From NCBI GenBank assembly GCA_033085395.1, contig JANQBS010000045.1, positions 62,001 through 126,000 on the forward strand: 64,000 bases of DNA, read 5' to 3'. Shown piece by piece: positions 23,281 through 31,897 of this stretch (the first letter of the stretch is position 1; every line of letters begins with the position of its first letter). The position numbers were made by a program, and so were the translations under genes. A model generated the notes under the pieces. That model searched no databases, was not told the origin of the DNA, and saw nothing but the letters and a program-made list of their open reading frames with translations. The stretch comes from Xanthoparmelia taractica. Taxonomy: Eukaryota > Ascomycota > Lecanoromycetes > Lecanorales > Parmeliaceae.

Positions 23281-24340
23281 CAAAGCTAGGCTCTGCTGAC
23301 TCACGCGCCGAAAGCTATCAGAGAAGAATCTAGGGTAGTCTTAGGAAATTTTGGGTTCTTCAAATGCTCTAATCTCTCCATACACACATATCTCGTTCCT
23401 TGTTGCACTTGAACCCCCTAACGATCGTACATCTAAATTGGCAATCCTCCTTGTCATCCGTCCGTCCAACAGCAGCTCAACCAAGCAATAGAGTGGTCAC
23501 ATGGCATGCTTTGGCACTGAGCGAAGAACCGTGGGAAGAGGATTGATTGAACCATAGAGCCTGTCCAGCCTGTTAGACGTAGAAGATGGAGGAGGGATGG
23601 AGTCACCTCTAGAGCCAGCGCACCTGCTCGACGAGCCTGTAATCTAAGAACTGCCCAAGCCTTTTCTTTCCCATTACAAACCTGCCTCATGCCACATTCT
23701 TCACCCGTTTTTGTGCCTTAGGTCTCGTCAAAGTATCTGCTGTTTCTTCTGCTGTTCAAGACATATTCTTGGCCGAGCTTGGCTTGGTGCCGCGTCGAGG
23801 GGTTTCTTGTGACCAGGAATCGGCTATGACCAGGAGAACCCGTATTGAAGCCTTTTGCTATGTTGAGACAGGTGGTTCAAGTGGGGACACTGCGGTAGAA
23901 GAGGCGTCCGGATTGCCGTGCAGAGGATGAGAGTTGGCACCCTAGGGCACTCGATCAGCTTCATTGGGATGTAGAATGTGGGAACTCTGGACCCACCAAA
24001 GCAGAAATTGATTTCCTTGAAGGGAGTTCGATGGCCGCAGAGTACTGGCTTGTACCTTTACTAGCACCGGTTATCCTGCGGTCGACGTTGGGCGTTGGTG
24101 ACAAGGCGTTGGCGCCCCAGGCTGTGAGTATCGACTTATCTTTCACTGAGGACTTGTGCATTTTCCCATATCTTGCCCGGTGCGCATCGTTCAGAGCCTT
24201 TGCATTTCTCGATTAAGCCTCCTGACTCCTCACTGCAGAGCCCGCTTTCCCTAGAGCTTTCCTAGCTGCTTCTTCAGCATCAGACACGCTGACTCTCATT
24301 ACTCGATACCATCCGTAGCTTCGCTTGATTCTATGTCTCG

Positions 24341-24960
24341 AGTTCGAATTGAGCTTTCTTATTGCGAGCGGTAGATTGGTGGGGGGGCATTGTTCTTGCG
24401 TTACTGGATGAGCACTGCACACGCTCTTGGAAGATTTGTTCTGTCTGCTTGCCGTTCTCTTCGCTTCCTTTGCGTTGAGAGACTGTACTGGTGCGTACAA
24501 TGCTGATCGACGAAGATACCTGTGAGAGCGTTCGTCCAGTGTTGCATTTGTAAGAGCTTCTGCTCAGAGGACTCGATCATCTCACCCGCCTCAACGCATC
24601 TGTTTTCTGCAAGAATGCCATTTCTTCGGCGACTTCGGGCCAAGCCGCCTGCTTCGATAACAGCTGTCTCTTATTCATGAGCATTTGCTCCCGTAGCTTT
24701 GAAATCCAGTCGACTTCTTCAGTCTAGCTTGTTGCCGCTTTGGCTTCGTTCGGCGTCTCAGCGTCCAGGTCGACTATGGTGCTATTCTGAGGAAAGAAAA
24801 TATTACATCGACGCAAAAGAGGGTGGAAGTTGAGCTCATCGATGACAACCAGGAAATAGTCCTTTCGAATGAGTATTATGGTGTTCGCGCAGTCTATATT
24901 GCAGACCTGGAGACCAGAGCTGAATCATGGTGTTATGGAACCTACATTATGAGATTTTGT
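24341..24960 (-). pseudogene. Unidentified coding segment with an in-frame stop
   Basis: On the minus strand one frame reads VCNIDCANTIILIRKDYF, LVVIDELNFHPLLRR, NSTIVDLDAETPNEAKAATS, then TAG, then TEEVDWISKLREQM and SKQAAWPEVAEEMAFLQK to about 24603. A GTGAGA donor follows there, and a CTCTCACAG acceptor near 24535 allows a second exon. Amino-acid usage looks coding, but no initiating ATG is visible upstream before a stop. The TAG could be a CAG mutated by RIP, or could lie in a 51-nt intron beginning GTCGAC. I do not recognise the family. Confidence 0.35.
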
Positions 24961-25074
24961 AGGAAGTAATGCGGATGGTTTGATCATACTAGTAGAGATC
25001 CTCTGACCCGTTCATGCAGGAAGATTCTGTCGCTCTACCTCACAATGACAAAGATATGAAAAGCCCGTACCCCC

Positions 25075-27146
25075 TTAGCTGAAATCCCTTTTCCGTCCTT
25101 CCACCTCAACCATATGCTTCTTGAGATAACCTCTCTCCACCAGTCTAGACAAATTCCGCTTTACCTTTTCGATCCTTCCACCTTTTCTCCAGACCCTCCT
25201 CTCTATGATAAGGACGAAGTCCTTTCCCCTTTTCCATCCTTCCACCTCGACCACATACCTTTCCCACACACTCTCCCTGTGATACCGGCGAAGCTCCAAG
25301 TCTCTTTTCCCTTTTCCATCCTCCTTCCTTCTATCCTTCCATCCTTCCACCTTTACTACATACCCTGTCCTTATCCAGACTCACCGACCTTGTATGCAAG
25401 TCGCCCATAGTGTACTTTCCCTTCATCAATATCACCGCGATCGAGACTCCCACACCTTGAACTATCCTCAGTTCTTCTTTCCACCTCGCCAGCCTTTGGC
25501 CCAGTAGGAGTGTTTGCTGGCAAACCTCTCTCCTTTGGCCCGGTAGGGGTATCTGCTGGCAACCCTCTCTCCTCTGGTGGCGTCTTCGTCTTGCCATTCG
25601 CCGGAGGTACACACCTAGGCCCGGGCCGAGCTGATGGGACGGCGTTTTCTTGCAGCTGCTCCTCCAGCTTGGCAATGCGCTCCAACAGCGCTTCTTCGGT
25701 CTCCTTCGCTTTGGTCGCCACCTCCCGTGCCTCCGCTCTCTCATTAGCCAGCGTAGTGTGCATTTCTGCATTCGATGCTGTGGCAGCATCGAGCTGGCGT
25801 TGGATGTAGCTGAAGGAGCTACCAGCATCAGCTTTCACTGATGCTATCTTGTCCTCGGCAATTTTCCGCTGCTCGGCAGCTTCGGTAGCCTGATCCTTTT
25901 GCTTGGCTGCCTCCGCTTCGGCAACTTGGCGGAGATTGTTTGCTTTGGTGAGTTGCTCGTGCAGCTCACCTATCAGCTTCTTATTCTTGGCCTTGGCATT
26001 GCTTCCGTCCCTCAAGGCTCTATCCCTCTCTGCTATCACCTTCTCGACCTTCTTGATCAGCTTCTGTTTCTCGTCCCGCAGGCTGGTCATTGCCCCATCT
26101 TTCTGACCGATGGAGGTTTCTTTCTCCTTGACTTGAGCTTTAAGCTCAGCAGTCTTCTTCCAAGCATCAGCCAATTGCCTTTCCAGATCAACGACCCGTT
26201 TTTTGTCCTTGCCGGCCTGGGCTCTTGCCTCCTTGAGCTCACGACGGGCAATCTCACCGTCCTTGGTGGCCTGTTCGGACGCGCGCTTGTGCGTGTTGAT
26301 GTCGTTGTCCTTCTTTTGCAATGCCGAATCGAAGTCGGAACGGGCTTTCCTGGCTTTCATTTCCATAGTTTTATTGGAAATTTCAGCCGTTTCGGCTCGC
26401 CTGGTAACCTCAGCCAAACTGTCATCACGTTCGGCTATTGTGTTGTCCCTGACCGTCAAGCTGGATCTGAGCTTGGCTAATTCCGACTTGGACTGTCGTT
26501 CAGCCAGCGCCTTCTTGTCAATCTCCCTTCTAGCTTCATCTAGGAGGGCCGTTTGTGAGTCGAGCTCAAGCTTTTGGAACTCCTTCTCCGCTCTGAGTGA
26601 CGCAATCTCCTTGTCTTTAGTCAAGGCTAGTGCAAAGGATTCTTGCTGGATCCCAACGACCTCCCTCTCATGCATCGCTGTGATGTACTCTATGTTCATC
26701 TGGTTGCGATGCTTAAGTAGGTTCCAGATGACGAATGTTGCTGCAAACAAATGTACTTGGTACATAAAGTTATTGAACAGCTGTCGGAGTTGCAGGAGGA
26801 TGGCGTGGGAGGCTTTAGAGAAAGAGAAAGTCCAAACCCGATCATCGTGCTTTTGGCTCCGCTGACCATGGCTAACGCCAGTGATCGTCGCTCCCTCTGG
26901 CAGTGACGTCGAGCCGGTATATACCACAAACACCGTCTTTGATATTGTGGCTGTAGATTCTGCAGCCATTGGTATCTGCAGGGGCGTGAACGTTGTGAGG
27001 GGAGGCGGCTGCGGGGCGATGGCGTGATAGGTGCCCGCAACGCACTCAATCGTAGGGAGGAAGTATCGGTCCACCAGTGGTGGACCGACCTTCCACAGAG
27101 CATAGAGGCTCAAGGCCCCTAGAACGATGTTTCGCATAAAGTCCAT
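25075..27146 (-). CDS. Two-TM coiled-coil protein (cluster gene 2)
   Basis: The start MDFMRNIVLGALSLYALW forms an N-terminal membrane anchor. A luminal or external loop of about 100 residues has LPEGATITGVS, then a second membrane segment lies at about 128-145. From residue 150 to about 480 the protein is a long heptad-rich coiled coil (Glu/Lys/Ala/Leu). A Pro-rich tail with two near-identical ERGLPA(D/N)TPTGPK units follows. The uninterrupted frame stops at 25371 (591 aa). A GT-AG intron at 25435-25365 (71 nt) would instead lead into a frame ending at 25075 with three copies of a (V/M)V(K/E)VEG(W/R)K repeat, which looks coding. Which end is used is unclear. Function is unknown; the layout resembles a membrane tether or scaffold. 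Confidence 0.65.
25079..25364 (-). repeat. Degenerate tandem repeat at 3' end of cluster gene 2
   Basis: On the plus strand the unit CCATCCTTCCACCT recurs near 25092, 25170, 25236 and 25340 with spacing of about 65-100 bp. On the gene strand it encodes the VEGWK-type repeat. It may be coding (alternative last exon) or 3' UTR. Confidence 0.5.
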
Positions 27147-28970
27147 TATGCTTGCCTCAGCAGAGCGTTAAGAAAGTGAAGGAGCCGGCTTAGAAATAAT
27201 ATACGATGAGATTCGCCGTAGGAATCTGTGTTGTCGCTGGTGAGCCGATGCGCGCGCGGGAGATTGTAGAATTTGTTCTGAAGCTCCCGATGATCTTGCA
27301 AAGAAGCTGTGTGATGGTGTCGCCGTTACTAACAACAGAAGTTCAGCTCGATGAAGGTGATGAAAAGATGTGTGAGGTCTAGAGATTGCTTGACGATAGT
27401 TGAAAGGTTAAGAAGTGCTGAAGGAGAAGGAAGAGCTCTGAAATAAATGAGGAGGTTGGTCTTTCCTTAGCGCGGAAATTCTGCACAGCATCAACACTCC
27501 CGGATCGAGAACATCCGGATCAGTCTCCTGGTCGTTCTGCAGATTCTCTGACAGCTAGCCCTCCCCTCTTTCTACTCAAACCCCGCTTTTAGCAAGGACT
27601 AAGGAGTATCCGATCCCTGTTCAAGCACGCTAGTAGCACATGCAGCAGAGCTTTTGATAACCATGCCAAGGATCTCCCTATGAAGGTAGCCTCTTCCCGT
27701 GTCCCGGTGTCACATCTTGCCGATTTCAGAGTATCGGTCCAGTCCACTACTGCAGATGTCTGTGTTATCTTCCGGGCCAGCCGTGAAAACCAGCCGGATT
27801 GAGAAGACTTCGATCATTTTCTTGCCACAACAGCTAGCGAGGTAATCTTGTAGTGGAACCAACGATAGACAGCGAGGAAATCAAGTCTAAGGACGACGTA
27901 TATATCATATGATATAAAGCTAGGGAACGTCTTTTGCCGTCCTCTGAAAGAGGGATAAAGACAAGCTGTACCCTTGTGCCAGGAATCGACCCTTATACAT
28001 GTAATATAACCACGTAACAACACTATGACACTTACCGAATCTCCTTGTGCTATTGCGGATGTTGTCATCACCTCAACACCGAATGCCAAGCCGGGGCAAT
28101 CACTTTTCAATCACAGCATGCCCATCGGCATCTCTTGAACATTCACCTTACCTCTCTGCCACCCAATAACAACAAAGGCTAAGAAAATCGCGCACCCACA
28201 ATATCACATCCCCTCTCAGAAACAGCACTAACAACACACCCAGCCTCGCCTCTCCTATCACTCATCTCACCCTCCCGCTTCCACTTCCAACAAGGCTTGC
28301 ACTTCCCAACACAGCCATTTTCCACACATCAGTATCCATGAGATCATCGTGAGAAACACAAAGAAATCACATAGAGATTCTTGTTCTAAGATGCATCGAC
28401 TGGCGATAGACGTCCGGCTGGGTAGATATTCTGCAGAGGGACTAAAAGTAAAGCCGCCAAGAAGCTCCACTCACTAAGCTTGTTTCGGCGCCGGCATCAA
28501 AGTTTTCTTTGTGCCTTACTTCTACCATCTCAGAGATCACGTGTTGCTACCTCAAAGCGCTGCTCAGTTGCTATTGGAAGAGCGTTCACAAATCTAGCTG
28601 CATGGTGTAATCCCGTCTCTTTGTTGGAAAGAGGCCCTAAGGCGCAAGAAAGGGAAGGATGCTTCTTCAAGTGTATCACTATTGAAGCAGCATATTGATG
28701 GTGATGATTATTACGAAGGTGATTGAGATACCGAAGTACAATGGACTCCGCCAACACTATGCTGTAAAGAATGAGACTGAACCAGGCCTCCTCACTCCTT
28801 CCACGGACATGAAAAACCGACATGAAAAAACCCTGACACTCCACTCCACACTCCAAGCTCGAGCCATCTGAGAATAAATCATCGGATGCTCTGCCTCCCA
28901 CTCTATCCACATCGGAGTATTAAAACATCCGAGTCTCTCCATGCTGCCTTCGCCTCCTTCACTTGACTTT
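27147..28970. other. Intergenic upstream of cluster gene 2, no further gene
   Basis: It contains the shared upstream element at 27445-27480. The remaining 1.4 kb has short frames on both strands without features. Confidence 0.4.
27445..27480 (-). promoter_or_regulatory. Shared upstream element, copy 2
   Basis: On the plus strand it reads AAATGAGGAGGTTGGTCTTT with CCTTAGCGCGGAAATT following. It lies about 300 bp before the ATG of cluster gene 2. The first half is identical to copy 1 over at least 18 bases. Confidence 0.65.
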
Positions 28971-31019
28971 TCATGGGCCACCTCGGTAAAAAGGCAGTCC
29001 GTATCCTACCCCGCGTCCTCCCCCGTACCCTCCCCTCCCTCTGCCACCTCTCCAACCGTAACCCGCACCACCATTCCAACCATTCGCTCCGTTTCCTCCT
29101 CGGTCTGCATTCCCTCCTCGGTCTGCGTTTCCTCCACGTACTCCATTCCCTCCTCGTACTCCATTTCCGCCTCGTCCTCCATTTCCTCCTCGTCCTCCTT
29201 CTCCACCACGTCCTCTATTCATACCACCACCACGGCCACCACCGTTCCCACCTCCGTAGCCATTACCACGGCCAGGGGGATTGAATGGGCGATCACCCGG
29301 CATTGGAGGGCCCTCTGCTGGCGGGGTAACTTGTCGTGGAGCTCTTCGTCGTCGTCGTGGTTGTGGTCGTGGGACATAGTCGGGATGCCCTGGGGTACGG
29401 ATGGTTCCGTCCGCTCTCCGGTTCGCGCGCTGGAACCGTGGTCTCCCGTTCGCTGCCGGTCCTACACCAATGTTTTGGTCGGCAGGTGTAGGAGCATTAC
29501 CATCCTGCTCGGTGGCGGCTTCAGTGCCATCAGCCTCCGTATCCTCCGCCGCCTCTGTCATGCTATGCTCTACCTCCGAGCTTCCTTCGTTGTCATCTGA
29601 GTCTGGCTCACCTTGGCCGTCAAATGCAGGAGAGTGATCATCCTGCTCAGTGGCGCCTTCAGTACCCTCAGCCTCCGCATCCGCCACCTCTGCCATGCTG
29701 TGGTCCACTTCGTAGCTTGCTTCATTGTCATCCCAACCGGGGTTATCATCTTGATGGTCAGATGCAGGAGAATTCTCATCCTGCTCAACGGCGCCCTCAG
29801 TGCCCTCGGCCTCTGGATCCGCCGCCTCTGCCGTAAATTGCTCCACCTCCGAGCTCCCAACATTATTCTCAGATGCAGGAGAATCATCATCCTGCTCTGT
29901 AGCACTCTCCATGTACTCGGCCCCTGGATTTGCAGTCTCAGTAAGACATTCGATATCGCTCTGCTGCTGCGCAAATTGTTCGGCGTGTTCTGCCTTTGAC
30001 TTCTCCAGCGCCCTCTTGGCCTTGCTCTGCTGCTCCGCGAGTTGGTTGGCGTATTCTGCCTTTGCCCGCTCCAGAGCACTCTCGGCCTCGCTCTGCTGCT
30101 CTGCGAGTTGGTTGGCATGTTCTGCCTTATTCTTCTCCAGCTCGCTCTTAGCCTCGCTCTGCTGCTGCGCGAACTGGTCGGTGTAATCTGCCTTTGCCTG
30201 CTCCAGGGCACTCTTGGCCTCGCCCTTTCTCTTCTTCTCCTTAGCCAAAGCCTTTTTCAGGTTGCAGTTGCTCTCGTAAAGGTCGGCGTAGTCTGCCTTT
30301 GCCTTCTCCAGAGCACTCTTAGCCTCGCCCTTTCTCTTCTTCTCCTTAGCCAAGGCCTTTTTCAGGTTGCAGCTGCTCTCGTAAAAGTGTACGGCGAGCT
30401 TGATGAGCGACATGATCTCGGCCTTTCGATCTCGATACATGCTGATAAGGGTGCGCCGCCATAGGTAATTGAGTTTTGCGTGCTCGGCATCGATGTCGCT
30501 GGTTGGCATGGCGAGGGACTCGTGCTTGCTGTATTTTTTGCGATAAAGGGAAAAGGCTTTGCGGGCAGCGTACGTTAAAAGAAGAGCACACACAGCACCA
30601 AGGAGGAAACACAGCAAGAGTTGCAAAAAGGTCAAGGTCGGGAAGGTCTTCGGGGTTGGGAGCGTCCAGCCCCAGGTCGCCTTTAAACCTGAATCCGCTA
30701 AGGTAACGGATTCCACCTTGCCATATTGTGAGTACTGAGCTTCCCATCCGGAGTAATCATGGCCGGCAAGTTTCTTCCCCACAATGAAATGTCGGCCGGA
30801 TTCGGAATACCCGTACAGGTATTCTTCGTGGGGAAGCAGAACACCGTTTTTGAACGAGATTTCAGCTGTTAACTCAGGTTCCACTTTGACAGCTGGGGCC
30901 GATGGCGATCTCGAGCCATAGATTGCCGCAGCGCCCACGAGAACTACCGCAGGCACTACCGTTGCGTAGACCGAGTTGATATGACGCGTAAGAAATGCTG
31001 GGCTCATGAGGGTATCCAT
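28971..31019 (-). CDS. Two-TM protein with coiled-coil, acidic and RGG-repeat tail (cluster gene 3)
   Basis: One exon of 682 aa. TM1 is at about 16-35, and the loop contains SESGRHF at residues 72-78, the same position as in cluster gene 1. TM2 lies at about 129-150 with a basic flank (RKKYSKH). The tail is modular. First come two copies of a 36-residue unit containing NLKKALAKEKKRKGEAKSAL, then four 22-residue coiled-coil units with QQSEA. Four acidic units of about 45 residues follow, each with an EQD and a (N/S)SPA or similar signature. The protein ends in a Gly/Asn/Arg-rich RGG domain (RGGNGVRGGNGVRGGNADRG). RGG tails usually bind RNA or protein, and joining one to a membrane anchor is unusual. 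Function is unknown. Confidence 0.8.
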   Translation of the reverse strand: MDTLMSPAFLTRHINSVYATVVPAVVLVGAAAIYGSRSPSAPAVKVEPELTAEISFKNGVLLPHEEYLYGYSESGRHFIVGKKLAGHDYSGWEAQYSQYGKVESVTLADSGLKATWGWTLPTPKTFPTLTFLQLLLCFLLGAVCALLLTYAARKAFSLYRKKYSKHESLAMPTSDIDAEHAKLNYLWRRTLISMYRDRKAEIMSLIKLAVHFYESSCNLKKALAKEKKRKGEAKSALEKAKADYADLYESNCNLKKALAKEKKRKGEAKSALEQAKADYTDQFAQQQSEAKSELEKNKAEHANQLAEQQSEAESALERAKAEYANQLAEQQSKAKRALEKSKAEHAEQFAQQQSDIECLTETANPGAEYMESATEQDDDSPASENNVGSSEVEQFTAEAADPEAEGTEGAVEQDENSPASDHQDDNPGWDDNEASYEVDHSMAEVADAEAEGTEGATEQDDHSPAFDGQGEPDSDDNEGSSEVEHSMTEAAEDTEADGTEAATEQDGNAPTPADQNIGVGPAANGRPRFQRANRRADGTIRTPGHPDYVPRPQPRRRRRAPRQVTPPAEGPPMPGDRPFNPPGRGNGYGGGNGGGRGGGMNRGRGGEGGRGGNGGRGGNGVRGGNGVRGGNADRGGNADRGGNGANGWNGGAGYGWRGGRGRGGYGGGRGVGYGLPFYRGGP

Positions 31020-31084
31020 TTTTGTGGTTCGTGGGTGGAAAGTGTCGAAGTTTCGTGAAGTTTGGGCGTTATGAATGTGTGATT

Positions 31085-31620
31085 AATGAGAACGAGGGTA
31101 AAGAACTGAGGATCAGTGACGAGTTGTGGGAGATGTACCCAAGTTTGGTGAGAATTGAGGGGTCTGAAGTCGCGTTCGTTAGCAGCTGAGGATTTGAGGT
31201 ATGGAAAAAAGTATCGAAGTTGCGGGAAACTGGAGGACTTTGAACTTGATTCGCAGGTAAAGAGCCAAAGATCAGTGACGTTGTATAGACAATGTACCCA
31301 AACTTCGTACAAAGCTTCGTGAAGCTTGATGGCTTTGAGCGTGATCCACAGGTAACGAGCCCAGCATCAGTGACGAGGTATGGGCAATATACCCAAACTC
31401 CATATGAAGCTCCGTCACGCACAACGACTCTGAGCGTGATTCAAAGGTAAAGAGCCCAAGAATAAATGACGAGGTATAAGAAACGCACCCAAGCTACTTA
31501 CAAAGATTCGTTAAACTTGAGGACTCAGAACGCGATTCGAAAGGCAAAGAACCCAAGATCAGTGGTGAGATATGGGACGCGTACCTAAGCTGATGATCAG
31601 TGAGGAGGTTTGGTCTGAGG
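31085..31620. repeat. Tandem array of a ~95-bp unit upstream of cluster gene 3
   Basis: About five degenerate units carry GGTAAAGAGCCCAAGATCAGTGACGAGG-like cores near 31098, 31255, 31349, 31447 and 31541. The later ones are spaced by about 94-98 bp, and the first interval is longer. A sixth partial copy near 31595 runs into TGAGGAGGTTTGGTCT, which resembles the shared upstream element. The array lies in the 5' UTR or promoter. Confidence 0.7.
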
Positions 31621-31781
31621 TGAGGTCAAAGATCTGAGGGTACGAGATGTATGATGATGATGAAGATAGAGGGTGGAAGGTTGAGCAAAAAAGGAAAAGT
31701 GTGAGTGTTGTGTCGAGGAGTTGTCACGAAAAAAAAAATTTAAGGTCCGTCATTAGCTGCATCAGGGGGGGTGTTGTGAAC

Positions 31782-31820
31782 AATGAGGAGGTTGGTGTTT
31801 GGATTTCCCAAAGCGGAAAT
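31782..31820 (-). promoter_or_regulatory. Shared upstream element, copy 3
   Basis: On the plus strand it reads AATGAGGAGGTTGGTGTTT followed by GGATTTCCCAAAGCGGAAAT. Similarity to copy 1 extends further left (GTGTTGTGAAC against GTGTTGTTAAA). It lies about 760 bp before the ATG of cluster gene 3; the tandem array in between accounts for the extra distance. Confidence 0.65.
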
Positions 31821-31897
31821 GGTCAGATTCGGGTTTGCTGCCTTACGATTTCCCCTCTTTCGAGGGTTAGGGCCTTTTGAAACGCAGACATGTACTA

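Larger units (their letters stand above)
22896..25074. other. Intergenic region with gene-1 promoter and a damaged gene
   Basis: This stretch holds the upstream region of cluster gene 1, including the shared element at 23239-23280, and a disrupted coding segment at 24341-24960 listed separately. Positions 23300-24200 show no convincing frame. Confidence 0.5.
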
